DNA of 7,518 bases from Spirochaetales bacterium (GCA_031266855.1 JAISAF010000195.1:1-7518), one strand, 5' to 3'; counted from the stretch's first letter, positions 1 through 6,331 are shown. Numbers and translations: made by a program. Notes: generated from the letters alone by a model not told the origin.

Positions 1-600
1 AGTAAGAATATAGACAGCCTGACCATAAGCCTTGTGGGTTCGCGCTACCCGAAAGAGCTTCTGCGGCATCTGGAAAAAACGCGGGGCTACCGCGTGGAAG
101 AGGCCTACAGCGGGATATATCACGTTACAGGAGATATTATCCCCATTCAGATAATAGAGACCGCCAGACTGTCCGCCGGGGAGCATCTGTGGCTGAAAAG
201 CCTGAGCGATGACTTGGATATTTCACAGGCAGACAGTATACTAAGGGAGAGCGGGAAAAAGGGCAAGGACGCGCCGGTAAGGGCGTACCTGAACGCGCTG
301 CTGCTGGCGAACCAGCAGGCGGTAGAGGAGGTGTTAAGGATGAGGAACGGGACGCTGACCCTGGAAAAGGTATTGGAGAACGCGGGCCTGACGAAGAAGT
401 GGATAGCTGAAGGTGAAACCCGCGGTAAGGCAGAGGGCAGGACAGAAGGCCAGGAGGAAAAAGCCCTTGAGATAGCGCGGAACCTTATACGCAGGGGCTG
501 GGCCCCCGGCGATATTGCGGAAATCACAAATCTGGATCCCATGAAAATACAACCTCTGTATGACAGGCCGCCGCGGGGAAAATCCGGGAGAAACAGATAA
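1..600 (+). CDS. C-terminal part of an Rpn/PDDEXK-like family protein (5' end outside window)
   Basis: The frame is open from base 1 (Ser-Lys-Asn-Ile-Asp...) to TAA at 598-600, giving 199 codons, so the gene enters from the left and its start is not seen. A GTG at 34 lies inside the continuous frame (SLVGSRYPKELL) and is probably not the true start. The visible part has a mixed alpha/beta region (GYRVEE...GIYHVTGDIIPIQIIET), then a helical stretch, then a charged segment with repeated GEtrGKAEGRTEGQEEKA, and a tail of the form ALEIARNLIRRGW..GDIAEITNLD. This Gly-Glu/Lys linker plus short helical tail is typical of Rpn/PDDEXK_2 (transposase-associated nuclease-like) proteins, often multicopy in spirochaetes. 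The nuclease residues would lie upstream, so activity cannot be judged. Family assignment rests mainly on the tail and is inference. Confidence 0.6.
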   Translation, partial: SKNIDSLTISLVGSRYPKELLRHLEKTRGYRVEEAYSGIYHVTGDIIPIQIIETARLSAGEHLWLKSLSDDLDISQADSILRESGKKGKDAPVRAYLNALLLANQQAVEEVLRMRNGTLTLEKVLENAGLTKKWIAEGETRGKAEGRTEGQEEKALEIARNLIRRGWAPGDIAEITNLDPMKIQPLYDRPPRGKSGRNR

Positions 601-710
601 AAGCCGCCTTCACGGTTCAGGCGCCTTCAAAAAAACACAAACAAAAAGTTAAATAATTATATCCGGTTCAATATCTGGAAAAACCCTGGATGCGCAAGGG
701 GGGCTGGTCG

Positions 711-732
711 CGAATTTGCGTATGCAAATTCG
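711..732. repeat. Perfect palindrome, 9-bp stem
   Basis: The arms CGAATTTGC (711-719) and GCAAATTCG (724-732) are exact reverse complements around the loop GTAT. It is the outermost palindrome of cluster 1. Its AT-rich core (ATTTGC/GCAAAT) is nearly the same as that of the palindrome at 823-842, so the two may be related. Confidence 0.85.
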
Positions 733-744
733 TTGCTCGCCCAT

Positions 745-779
745 GCGTCCTGGTGAATGCTTCGCATTCACCAGGACGC
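745..779. repeat. Perfect palindrome P3, 16-bp stem
   Basis: The arm GCGTCCTGGTGAATGC (745-760) pairs exactly with 764-779 across the 3-base loop TTC. It is the longest perfect hairpin in the window. It sits directly after block C when the cluster is read on the minus strand. No T-run follows on either strand, so it is not an ordinary rho-independent terminator. Confidence 0.9.
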
Positions 780-822
780 GCTGCCGCTGCGCGGCGCCAG
801 GGATTGGAGCGGAAAGCCCGCA

Positions 823-842
823 GGATTTGCATAAGCAAATCC
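823..842. repeat. Perfect palindrome P2 of cluster 1, 8-bp stem
   Basis: The arms GGATTTGC (823-830) and GCAAATCC (835-842) flank the loop ATAA. It occupies the junction between blocks B and A. In cluster 3 (6312-6331) the same junction holds a palindrome of the same arm and loop length but different sequence. Confidence 0.85.
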
Positions 843-866
843 GAGGACTTGGAGCGTAAAGCCCGG

Positions 867-887
867 CCCCGGCGCTCCGCGCCGGGG
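867..887. repeat. Perfect palindrome P1 of cluster 1, 9-bp stem
   Basis: The arms CCCCGGCGC (867-875) and GCGCCGGGG (879-887) flank the loop TCC. It abuts block A on one side and a GGCGCCC flank on the other, the same position held by P1 in clusters 2 and 3. Confidence 0.85.
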
Positions 888-950
888 AGGCGCCCAAAAT
901 ACGGGGTTAAAAATTCCGCGGCGTTTATTCGGGGCCTGGCTGGGGATGAG

Positions 951-980
951 TTGACAGGTTCCGGGCTTGCGGGGTATATA
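951..980 (+). promoter_or_regulatory. Sigma70-like promoter of the mlaD-M23 operon
   Basis: A consensus -35 box TTGACA (951-956) is followed after 18 bases by TATATA (975-980). An alternative -10, TATAGT at 977-982, would give a 20-base spacer and is less likely. The start of transcription would fall near 987, leaving a leader of only about ten bases before ATG at 997. Its position between repeat cluster 1 and the first gene suggests the four-gene operon is driven from here. Confidence 0.6.
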
Positions 981-996
981 GTAAGCTAAGTGGAAA

Positions 997-2016
997 ATGA
1001 AGTTTAAAATTCAGTTTGCTAGTGAAATCGTAGGGGTCTTTGTTCTTGCGGCGGTTGTAGCTCTGGCGGCTATTCTGATTATGATGGGTATTAATCAGCG
1101 GTGGTTTGCGCGGAATTACTATTATACCAGTCGGTTCGCGTCGGGGAAGGGGCTGGAGCGGGGTATGTCTATCAATTTCAAGGGTTTTGAGATTGGGAAG
1201 ATTACCGATATTTATTTGACGGACGATGACGACGTTGAGATCAGGTTCTATATTCAGGACGCGTATCAGCCGAAGGTTTTTGAGAATTCCGTGTTGCAGC
1301 ATACTTCCAGCGCGTTGGGTTTTGGGGGGGATTTGATTTTTCATCAGGGCGTGAAGCCGACGAATCCTCTTGAGGAGTTTTCCTATATTCCGTCGCTGGA
1401 TCTTCCTGAGGGCCGTTACCTGGTAAGCCGGGGGCTGGTAAAGATAGCGAAGGACGATGACGCGATTACGAGGGTTGTGGAGGATATTGAGCCGATTCTG
1501 GAGAATGTTACCGCGCTTCTGGTGTCTCTGAATACGACGATACGGGCTTTGAATGAGCCTGGTGCGGAGGAGTCCGCTCTTGGCGATGTAATGAAGAACC
1601 TGGTACAGACTACGGGGGATTTAAGCAAATTCCTTCGCGACGCGCGGCCGGGTATCAATGGCATTATTAACAATCTGGATGATATGAGCCGGGATCCGCG
1701 GGGGCTTGTTACGAAACTGCTGGATCCGAAGGGTTCTCTTGCGACTCTGCTTGATGATAATGACCGGCTTTTTAACCAGGTCGAGAGTATTCTGCGCGAC
1801 GCGTCTTTTAGTATGGGCGAGGTAAAGAACTTCTCCACGACTTTGACAACGGCGCGCCCCCAGATTCTTGAACTTCTGGAAGAGGGCAGGCAGGCTGTCC
1901 GGCTGAGTCAGGATGTTCTTGAGGGGCTGCGGAACAATCCTCTTCTTTCCGGCGGTATAAGCCCGCGGCTTGAGGCGCCGACAACGCAGCAGGGCTACCG
2001 GGACGAGGTGTTTTAG
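997..2016 (+). CDS. mlaD: MlaD/MCE-family lipid-transport protein
   Basis: This 339-residue protein is anchored by one N-terminal helix (about residues 9-31, EIVGVFVLAAVVALAAILIM). An MCE domain follows (about 39-118), with the typical YYYTSRFASGKGLERGMSI opening, the FKGFEIGKITDI strand pair and the GFGGDLIFHQG end. Residues 155-330 form a long, mostly helical tail. MCE proteins of this kind sit in the inner membrane facing the periplasm and form rings that pass phospholipids between membranes, usually with a permease (MlaE) and an ATPase (MlaF); neither is in this window. The ATG at 997 follows a weak GTGGA Shine-Dalgarno and the promoter at 951-980. The stop TAG directly precedes the next ATG. 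The family is clear; the transported lipid is not known. Confidence 0.88.
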   Translation: MKFKIQFASEIVGVFVLAAVVALAAILIMMGINQRWFARNYYYTSRFASGKGLERGMSINFKGFEIGKITDIYLTDDDDVEIRFYIQDAYQPKVFENSVLQHTSSALGFGGDLIFHQGVKPTNPLEEFSYIPSLDLPEGRYLVSRGLVKIAKDDDAITRVVEDIEPILENVTALLVSLNTTIRALNEPGAEESALGDVMKNLVQTTGDLSKFLRDARPGINGIINNLDDMSRDPRGLVTKLLDPKGSLATLLDDNDRLFNQVESILRDASFSMGEVKNFSTTLTTARPQILELLEEGRQAVRLSQDVLEGLRNNPLLSGGISPRLEAPTTQQGYRDEVF

Positions 2017-2988
2017 ATGATTCGCCCGAACCCGATTCGCCTGGTTCGCCAGAACCTGATTCGCCGTTTTTTGTGGCTGTGCGTCGCGGGCCTGGTGTGT
2101 GCGGCCTGTTCTTCCGTGTCAGACGCTCATCCAGGGGAGGTTTTTGAAAAGCGGAATCAGGCGGCGCGCAATCTGGAGGCGGGGAACCGCTATTTCCGGG
2201 AGGCGCGGTACAATGAAGCCCTGGAGTTTTACCGGCTTTCCCTGGATGCGTATACGGCGCTGGACGAAACCGGGGGCCGGATAACGGCCCTGAATTCCAT
2301 CGGAAAGGTTTTTTTTCAGGCGGGCGAGGACGAGAAGGCGCTTGACTACTATAACAGGGCTTTGGTTCTGGCGCGCGGGTATGGCGATCCTGTTTCCCTA
2401 TTACAGTCCGCGAACAATATCGGCGAGTTTGAATTGCGGCGTGGCAATTCAGGAAAGGCGCTCGAAATTTACCGGAAAGCCCTGGAAGACGAAAGATTAG
2501 CTGATTCGGCGCTTGTGGAACTTGCTGTCCTGTATCATAATATGGGCGCTTTTCTGCGCGATACCGGAGAATACGCGGAAGCCCTTGACTGTGTCAGGAA
2601 AGCGGCGGACATGAACCGCGCCGAAAAGCGCTTTATGGAGCTTGCCGCGAATTACTATTTGTTTTCGTCTATTTACTTCCGGCAAAACCTGCTGGAAGAA
2701 GCGAAAGAGAACGCGCTCGCGGCTTTGGATTACGACAGGCGCATGGAAAACAGCCTGGGAATAGCCCAGGACCTTCTTGCCCTGGGAAGTATCGCGCAGA
2801 AAGCCGGGGATACCGGGGAAGCGCATAGCAGCTATAAAAGGGCGTTTCTGGCTTACCGGGTAAACGGGCATGTACGCGGCATGCGTAACAGTCTTGAAAA
2901 GCTGATTGACACATCTGCGCTGCTGAATTTAGAAGAGGAAGAGAAACAGTATCGTGAAGCTTATGGACAGTTACAACCAAAAAACTGA
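2017..2988 (+). CDS. TPR-repeat lipoprotein
   Basis: This 323-residue protein has a long Arg-rich N-region (MIRPNPIRLVRQNLIRRF), a hydrophobic stretch and a lipoprotein-like cysteine at 31 (LVCAAC-SS). The Cys at -3 is atypical but compatible with relaxed spirochaete lipoboxes. About six tetratricopeptide units follow (near 49-82, 89-122, 130-163, 170-203, 210-243, 250-283), with motifs such as ARYNEALEFYRLSL and GEDEKALDYYNRAL. The C-terminus is acidic. TPR arrays act as protein-binding scaffolds, so a periplasmic, membrane-tethered adaptor for its operon partners is likely (inference). The start is set by GAGGTG at 2005-2010, six bases before ATG 2017; that ATG touches the mlaD stop, so the two genes are probably translationally coupled. 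The 3' end overlaps the next gene. Confidence 0.82.
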   Translation: MIRPNPIRLVRQNLIRRFLWLCVAGLVCAACSSVSDAHPGEVFEKRNQAARNLEAGNRYFREARYNEALEFYRLSLDAYTALDETGGRITALNSIGKVFFQAGEDEKALDYYNRALVLARGYGDPVSLLQSANNIGEFELRRGNSGKALEIYRKALEDERLADSALVELAVLYHNMGAFLRDTGEYAEALDCVRKAADMNRAEKRFMELAANYYLFSSIYFRQNLLEEAKENALAALDYDRRMENSLGIAQDLLALGSIAQKAGDTGEAHSSYKRAFLAYRVNGHVRGMRNSLEKLIDTSALLNLEEEEKQYREAYGQLQPKN

Positions 2989-3415
2989 AAGTTTTCTGAA
3001 ACGGAGCCTGAAAGGATATATACGGTTTTTCCGCGGTATCCTGTGGCTTATGGCCTCGGTCTGCCTTGTCGGCCTGACCGGCTTTCTTATTGTGTATCCC
3101 CTGTGGTATTTCGCCTCCAGCTACAAAAACGGCTATAGCCTGACCGCTTTAGGTTTTCTTTTCCTGGTTATGGTTCTTTTTCTCGTCGGAAGGCTGCGGG
3201 CGTCTATCCGCCTCGCGGGAGGCTTTGGCCTGTGGCTGAAAACGAAATTCAGGGTATTCCTTAAAAGGATTTTGTTTATTTTTCTGGCCGCCGCGGCCCT
3301 GTACATGGTAGTTTTCCTTTTCGCGCGCGGCTATATCCTTGTGGCAACCGGGGCCGCCCTGGTATATTTTGTAGTTTTGGGAGCTGTCCTTGCTGGCAGG
3401 CGCAATCCGGTGTAG
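2954..3415 (+). CDS. Small integral membrane protein with about four helices
   Basis: This 153-residue hydrophobic protein has helices near residues 28-55, 62-80, 103-122 and 125-146. Basic patches between them (KRSLKGYIRFFR, RLRASIR, KTKFRVFLKR) support orientation in the inner membrane. The start is either GTG at 2954 or ATG at 2963 (MDSYNQKTES); neither has a well-placed Shine-Dalgarno, and both lie inside the end of the TPR gene, which fits coupled translation. I do not recognise a named family. Its place between a TPR lipoprotein and an M23 peptidase gene in one operon points to an envelope role, for example a membrane partner of one of them. That role is inference only. Confidence 0.78.
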   Translation: MKLMDSYNQKTESFLKRSLKGYIRFFRGILWLMASVCLVGLTGFLIVYPLWYFASSYKNGYSLTALGFLFLVMVLFLVGRLRASIRLAGGFGLWLKTKFRVFLKRILFIFLAAAALYMVVFLFARGYILVATGAALVYFVVLGAVLAGRRNPV

Positions 3416-4313
3416 GATTTTCCTCCTCGTTTTTATCTGCGCGGCCTGTGTGATCCCTGGCGCGCGCGCCGACTATCCGCGGATAAAAAGCCTTTCATCC
3501 GGCGATGTGATTTTCCGCCAGTTTCAGGAAGATATCGCGCGCTACAACAGATTCCGCGGCGGGACCGGCCCGCCCCCCGCGCTCAGCCTGTATTCCTATA
3601 CCCTTACAGACGCGGATAAACACTCCGGCATAGAAGACTTTCTGCACCTGGCGGCGCGGCTGACCCTTTCCCATGAATCCATTGCTACCCTGAACAGGCT
3701 GGACAGGAACCTAAGCCCCATTGAAGGAAAACGTCTTCTGCTGCCGAATATGCCAGGAATTTTTGTATGGGAACGGCCCCGCGGTACGCTGGAAAGCCTT
3801 GTGTCGTGGCGCGACAAGGACAAAGCGGTAAAAATCATCGTGGACGGCGAGGAAGTGTTCTTCTTCCAGGACGAACGATTTCACCCCGTGGAATCGGCTT
3901 TTTTCCAAAACAGGCTTTTTACATTCCCCCTGGATACGCAGGTAATAAGTTCCCGCTATGGCAGACGGATCAGCCCCATAAGCGGCAGGCTCCATTTTCA
4001 CACAGGCCTTGATCTCGCGGCCCCCAAAGGCAGCCGTGTCTACGCCGCGCGGGAAGGTAAAGTTACCGCAAAAGGCTATAATGAAATCCTCGGCAATCAT
4101 ATTATTATCACGCATTCCAGCGGCCTCCAAACCATATACGGGCACCTTGATTCCATGGAAGTGGAATTGAATCAAACCGTGGAATCAGCTAAAATAATAG
4201 GCAGGGTAGGAAGTACAGGCGCTTCAACAGGGCCGCACCTTCATTTTGAAATACGGGAAAATGGCGGTTCCCTGAATCCCGAAAGCTTCCTGCCCAGGCG
4301 TATCAATCCATAA
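3390..4313 (+). CDS. Exported LysM-like / M23 family metallopeptidase
   Basis: This 307-residue protein has a signal peptide (FLLVFICAACVIP, probable cleavage after GARA, residue 28). An atypical LysM-like segment follows (about 68-126, DFLHLAARLTLSHESIATLN...EGKRLLLPNMPGIF), then a C-terminal M23 (LytM-type) domain (about 185-300). The catalytic set is complete: H204 and D208 in HTGLD, and the HLH pair H283/H285 in GPHLHFEI; the YGHL motif (H252) is also present. M23 enzymes cut peptide crosslinks in peptidoglycan, and the intact ligands predict an active enzyme rather than an EnvC/NlpD-like degenerate activator. The start is TTG at 3390, eight residues before the preceding gene ends, chosen because GGGAG lies six bases upstream. 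It is the last sure gene of the operon. Confidence 0.87.
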   Translation: MLAGAIRCRIFLLVFICAACVIPGARADYPRIKSLSSGDVIFRQFQEDIARYNRFRGGTGPPPALSLYSYTLTDADKHSGIEDFLHLAARLTLSHESIATLNRLDRNLSPIEGKRLLLPNMPGIFVWERPRGTLESLVSWRDKDKAVKIIVDGEEVFFFQDERFHPVESAFFQNRLFTFPLDTQVISSRYGRRISPISGRLHFHTGLDLAAPKGSRVYAAREGKVTAKGYNEILGNHIIITHSSGLQTIYGHLDSMEVELNQTVESAKIIGRVGSTGASTGPHLHFEIRENGGSLNPESFLPRRINP

Positions 4314-4335
4314 AGGGGATCCTAAAGAGGAAACT

Positions 4336-4569
4336 GTGAAGAAACAAAGCCTTTCCCAAAACCCGTTTGTAATCTTACTCCGATCCGGAATTCTGGCGCC
4401 TTTCCGGCGCTACGCGCCGGAAACCGGGCTTTCCGCTCCAAGTCCTCGGAAGCGCCCAGCGGCAGCGGTTTTTTGCTCCGCAAAAAACCGCGTAGACCGC
4501 CACGCGCAATCTTGTTCCGAGAGAACAGAAAATCACAAATCATCAGGAGTTTTTCACAACTTCACTTAA
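4336..4569 (+). CDS. Doubtful small ORF, possibly a gene stump overrun by repeat cluster 2
   Basis: GTG at 4336 is preceded by AGAGGA (4326-4331) and starts 22 bases after the M23 stop, a setting expected for a next operon gene. The first 19 or so codons (KKQSLSQNPFVILLRSG) look gene-like. From about 4395 on, the 77-codon frame simply translates repeat cluster 2 (PFRRYAPETGLSAPSPRKRP...). The best reading is either the 5' remnant of a former fifth operon gene interrupted by the repeat, or chance. It is not recognised as any family. Confidence 0.2.
   Translation: MKKQSLSQNPFVILLRSGILAPFRRYAPETGLSAPSPRKRPAAAVFCSAKNRVDRHAQSCSERTENHKSSGVFHNFT
4401..4423. repeat. Perfect palindrome P1 of cluster 2, 10-bp stem
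   Basis: The arms TTTCCGGCGC (4401-4410) and GCGCCGGAAA (4414-4423) flank the loop TAC. The inner CCGGCGC/GCGCCGG matches P1 of cluster 1, while the outer pairs differ. Confidence 0.88.
4465..4491. repeat. Perfect palindrome P3 of cluster 2, 12-bp stem
   Basis: The arms GCGGTTTTTTGC (4465-4476) and GCAAAAAACCGC (4480-4491) flank the loop TCC. The T-run is inside the stem, not after it, so it does not look like a rho-independent terminator. It could still stall or protect a transcript leaving the M23 operon. Confidence 0.88.
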
Positions 4570-4573
4570 TAAT

Positions 4574-4598
4574 AAAAAAACCCCCGGGAGTCCGGGGG
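4574..4598 (-). terminator. Rho-independent terminator of the minus-strand lipoprotein gene
   Basis: The stem CCCCCGG (4581-4587) pairs with CCGGGGG (4592-4598) around a four-base loop. On the minus strand it is followed at once by TTTTTTT (4580 down to 4574). It begins about 24 bases past the stop codon of the lipoprotein gene at 4622. On the plus strand no T-run follows, so it serves only the minus-strand gene. Confidence 0.88.
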
Positions 4599-4621
4599 CA
4601 GAAGTAACACAATCAATAGTT

Positions 4622-5284
4622 CTATAGACCTTCTTCCACAAGAGCCTTCACCCGGTCACGGGCAGCCTTCTCATTTTCCGTTTTGGGTTTTTCCTGGTTA
4701 TCCGCGTCATTCAGGGCCTTTGAAATAAGCCCGTCAAGAGTTTTCCGGGGAATCGTATAAAGCGAATAGTAAGTAAAGTCTTCCCGGTCCATGCTGCCAT
4801 CTTCCTTGTAGTAACGCCGCTGAAGCCAGTAGTTCTCCGCTTCCTTGTAACCGGAAAAAGTCGCGTCAGACAGACTCTTCAACGCCATCTCCATATACGA
4901 ACCCGTCTCATTCCTGTCACCGATATTGGCCCCCGCGACTTTTACCTGTACGCGGTTATTAACCTGCTGCGCAAGCGACGCCGCCGCGGTGAACTGCTGA
5001 GCCCACATCTTTACCCCATCCAGGCTTCTGCCGGATTCCTCAAACTTAAAAACATAAAAATCCTGGTACTTCGGCAGCACCTCAATCTCGCTCTGTTCCA
5101 GCATAACCCAGTCAGGAACCTCACGCCCAAAAGCGTAATTCTTATGATCCAAAACATCGGGCCTTTTCACATTCGACGCCACTGTGGGAGATGTTCCAGG
5201 GGAAGTTGTATCCCCGCTACTCCCGCATCCCGCAAGTGAGGCGATGAGCGCCACAAAAACGAGCGCATAAACAATTTTTTTCAC
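4622..5284 (-). CDS. LPP20-like lipoprotein
   Basis: This 220-residue lipoprotein has a signal sequence MKKIVYALVFVALIASLAGC with a textbook lipobox (LAGC, Cys20). A Ser/Thr/Gly-rich linker follows (21-40), then a globular domain with a GREVPDWV motif near 53-60. Similar PxWV openings are seen in LPP20-type lipoproteins. The middle carries AAASLAQQVNNRVQVKVAGAN, and the C-terminus is charged and helical. The start is GTG at 5284, fixed by GGAGG with a six-base spacer on the minus strand. It is closed by the terminator at 4574-4598. It lies 93 bases downstream of another lipoprotein gene on the same strand and may be cotranscribed with it or use its own AT-rich promoter. Its function is unknown; surface or periplasmic anchoring is predicted. 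Confidence 0.75.
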   Translation of the reverse strand: MKKIVYALVFVALIASLAGCGSSGDTTSPGTSPTVASNVKRPDVLDHKNYAFGREVPDWVMLEQSEIEVLPKYQDFYVFKFEESGRSLDGVKMWAQQFTAAASLAQQVNNRVQVKVAGANIGDRNETGSYMEMALKSLSDATFSGYKEAENYWLQRRYYKEDGSMDREDFTYYSLYTIPRKTLDGLISKALNDADNQEKPKTENEKAARDRVKALVEEGL

Positions 5285-5306
5285 AATACTCCTCCAATTA
5301 TTTAAT

Positions 5307-5337
5307 ATTTTATTTTCCCGGATTCACGATCCGACAA
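5307..5337 (-). promoter_or_regulatory. Possible promoter of the LPP20-like gene
   Basis: On the minus strand TTGTCG (5337-5332) is followed after 19 bases by TAAAAT (5312-5307), in a strongly AT-rich gap between the two lipoprotein genes. The spacer is long and the -35 weak. A 5-bp inverted repeat (5319-5323/5329-5333) lies in the spacer. Other AT-rich hexamers nearby could serve equally well. Confidence 0.3.
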
Positions 5338-5377
5338 ATTACCCCAATTAAAATCTAGAATTAAAATATAAAATCAA

Positions 5378-6187
5378 TCAAAAAACCTCAAAAACGAGCG
5401 CCCGGCCTTCCCCGCCCGAACGCTTCAACCCATCCAGCCCCGCCCCCGCGGCAGCCTCCAGAACAGCATTTTCCACCTCGCCAGGAAAACCAAAAAACGT
5501 AAAAGCATACCGCGCTTCAGGCCCAACCGCCCCCGCGATTCGCAAATCATGTACGCGGACCGCCAAAGCATCCTCAAAATCTTCCAAACTGCCCTTCCCA
5601 ACATCCCCGCGCACAGCAATTTCGTACAAAAGACCCCGCTCATACAAGTTTAGCAATAAACGCCGCGCTTGTACAGCGCTCTCCGGCATCATAACAGAAA
5701 GCAGCGCCTGCGCCGCATTTGCCTGCGCGTCAAACTGCCCCGCCTTACTAAAAGTCCGCGGCCCCAAACGCTCCAGCGAATCCAGCTCCCCGCCAAAAAA
5801 AGGCTCCCGCACTACACAGCTTATATATACCGTCCCATAATGGTTTTCACCCCTGCTCTCACCCTCGCCACGCACATCAAGCTCAATATCAAAAACAGCC
5901 TCCTCCCCCCGCAGCTCCTCCGTTACCTGCCCCGAAAGACAGTCACGCGCGCTCCGCAGCACAGCCTCCCCCAAAGCGCCCTCCACACCCGAACCATCCT
6001 TAATATACACCCGGCACCGCAGATTTTCCACATAACGAACCAGAAAATCCCTCTCCCCCGCCGACACCTCCCTCCCCGGCACAGCGGACAAACGCTCCCC
6101 GCCCGGAACCGACACACAGCCCGCCGGCAAAAACACAACCACTACAAGCAACCCGCAACAAAACGCCTTTCCAGTCATCCTCCCCAT
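5378..6187 (-). CDS. Putative lipoprotein of unknown function
   Basis: The start at ATG 6187 gives 269 residues; ATG 6178 gives 266. The open frame runs on upstream to 6481, but that part is repeat-cluster sequence and is rejected. The N-terminus (TGKAFCCGLLVVVVFLPAGC) has a clean lipobox, LPAGC, with Cys24 counted from 6187. The rest shows two likely domains. The first is about 40-150, with alternating strands (FDIELDVRG, GTVYISCVVREPFFGGEL). The second is about 185-269, in which a GSLEDFEDALAVRVHDLRIAG segment is followed by ARYAFTFFGFPGEVENAVLEAA. I do not recognise the family. The start choice is uncertain: GGGGAGG directly abuts ATG 6178, too close for a normal Shine-Dalgarno, and ATG 6187 has none. 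It is encoded just upstream of the LPP20-like lipoprotein gene on the same strand. Confidence 0.65.
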   Translation of the reverse strand: MGRMTGKAFCCGLLVVVVFLPAGCVSVPGGERLSAVPGREVSAGERDFLVRYVENLRCRVYIKDGSGVEGALGEAVLRSARDCLSGQVTEELRGEEAVFDIELDVRGEGESRGENHYGTVYISCVVREPFFGGELDSLERLGPRTFSKAGQFDAQANAAQALLSVMMPESAVQARRLLLNLYERGLLYEIAVRGDVGKGSLEDFEDALAVRVHDLRIAGAVGPEARYAFTFFGFPGEVENAVLEAAAGAGLDGLKRSGGEGRALVFEVF

Positions 6188-6216
6188 AATATACCACAGT
6201 TTTTGAAAAATCAGAA
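6188..6216 (-). promoter_or_regulatory. Possible extended -10 promoter of the unknown lipoprotein gene
   Basis: On the minus strand TGG-TATATT (6196-6188) is an extended -10. Seventeen bases upstream is the weak -35 TTCTGA (6216-6211). The predicted transcript start would lie near 6181, after ATG 6187, which would favour ATG 6178 with almost no leader. This is a tentative call. Confidence 0.35.
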
Positions 6217-6257
6217 GGGCACTGCATTCTTTACCAGCCCGGCGGAATTCGGGCGCA

Positions 6258-6287
6258 TTTTTTTGCCCGCATGCGCGGGCAAAAAAA
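6258..6287. repeat. Perfect palindrome P1 of cluster 3, 13-bp stem
   Basis: The arms TTTTTTTGCCCGC (6258-6270) and GCGGGCAAAAAAA (6275-6287) flank ATGC. The outer seven pairs are all A-T. It holds the same place relative to block A as the GC-only palindrome of cluster 1. Confidence 0.88.
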
Positions 6288-6311
6288 CCGGGCTTTCCGC
6301 TCCAAGTCCTC

Positions 6312-6331
6312 GGAAGCGCCGATGCGCTTCC
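6312..6331. repeat. Perfect palindrome P2 of cluster 3, 8-bp stem
   Basis: The arms GGAAGCGC (6312-6319) and GCGCTTCC (6324-6331) flank CGAT. It lies between blocks A and B, the site of the palindrome at 823-842 in cluster 1, with the same stem and loop length but different sequence except for the outer GGA/TCC. Confidence 0.85.

Larger units (their letters stand above)
711..895 (-). repeat. Repeat cluster 1: conserved blocks alternating with locus-specific palindromes
   Basis: Read on the minus strand the order is: a GGGCGCC flank (about 889-895); palindrome P1 (867-887, arms CCCCGGCGC/GCGCCGGGG); block A (843-866); palindrome P2 (823-842, arms GGATTTGC/GCAAATCC); block B (799-819); block C (779-789, CAGCGGCAGCG); palindrome P3 (745-779, 16-bp arms); and a further palindrome (711-732). 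Blocks A, B and C recur at clusters 2 and/or 3 in the same order, with one mismatch in A and one in B. The palindrome sequences do not recur. The function is unknown; neither an ORF nor a transposase is associated with it. Confidence 0.75.
601..950. other. Gene-free stretch with repeat cluster 1
   Basis: No credible gene is seen between the TAA at 598-600 and the promoter at 951. The first 90 bases are AT-rich with a weak 5-bp inverted repeat (605-609/619-623) that lacks a T-run, so it is not a convincing terminator. Bases 711-895 are repeat cluster 1. A 99-codon plus-strand frame (690-989) crosses this stretch, but its translation is repeat sequence (ERKAR... twice) and it has no Shine-Dalgarno. 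Confidence 0.7.
4395..4491 (+). repeat. Repeat cluster 2: flank, P1, block A, block C, P3
   Basis: The order on the plus strand is GGCGCC (4395-4400), palindrome P1 (4401-4423), block A and its extension (4424-4456), block C (CAGCGGCAGCG, 4457-4467) and palindrome P3 (4465-4491). The 33 bases 4424-4456 are identical to 6288-6320 in cluster 3. P2 and block B are missing. The join lies at GCGCC, which occurs on both sides of the missing piece in cluster 3, so a deletion by short direct repeats would explain it. Confidence 0.8.

Noticed and set aside
605..623. Terminator after the first gene
   Set aside because: It has only a 5-bp stem (CGCCT/AGGCG), a nine-base loop and no T-run.
745..779. Rho-independent terminator
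   Set aside because: The 16-bp stem is perfect but no T-run follows on either strand, and it forms part of a repeat cluster.
711..895. CRISPR array
   Set aside because: The recurring blocks are few and unevenly spaced, and the variable parts between them are palindromes rather than spacers. No cas gene is present.
690..989. 99-codon plus-strand frame in the gap before mlaD
   Set aside because: It is translated repeat cluster 1 (the ERKAR motif occurs twice), has no Shine-Dalgarno, and overlaps the promoter at 951-980.
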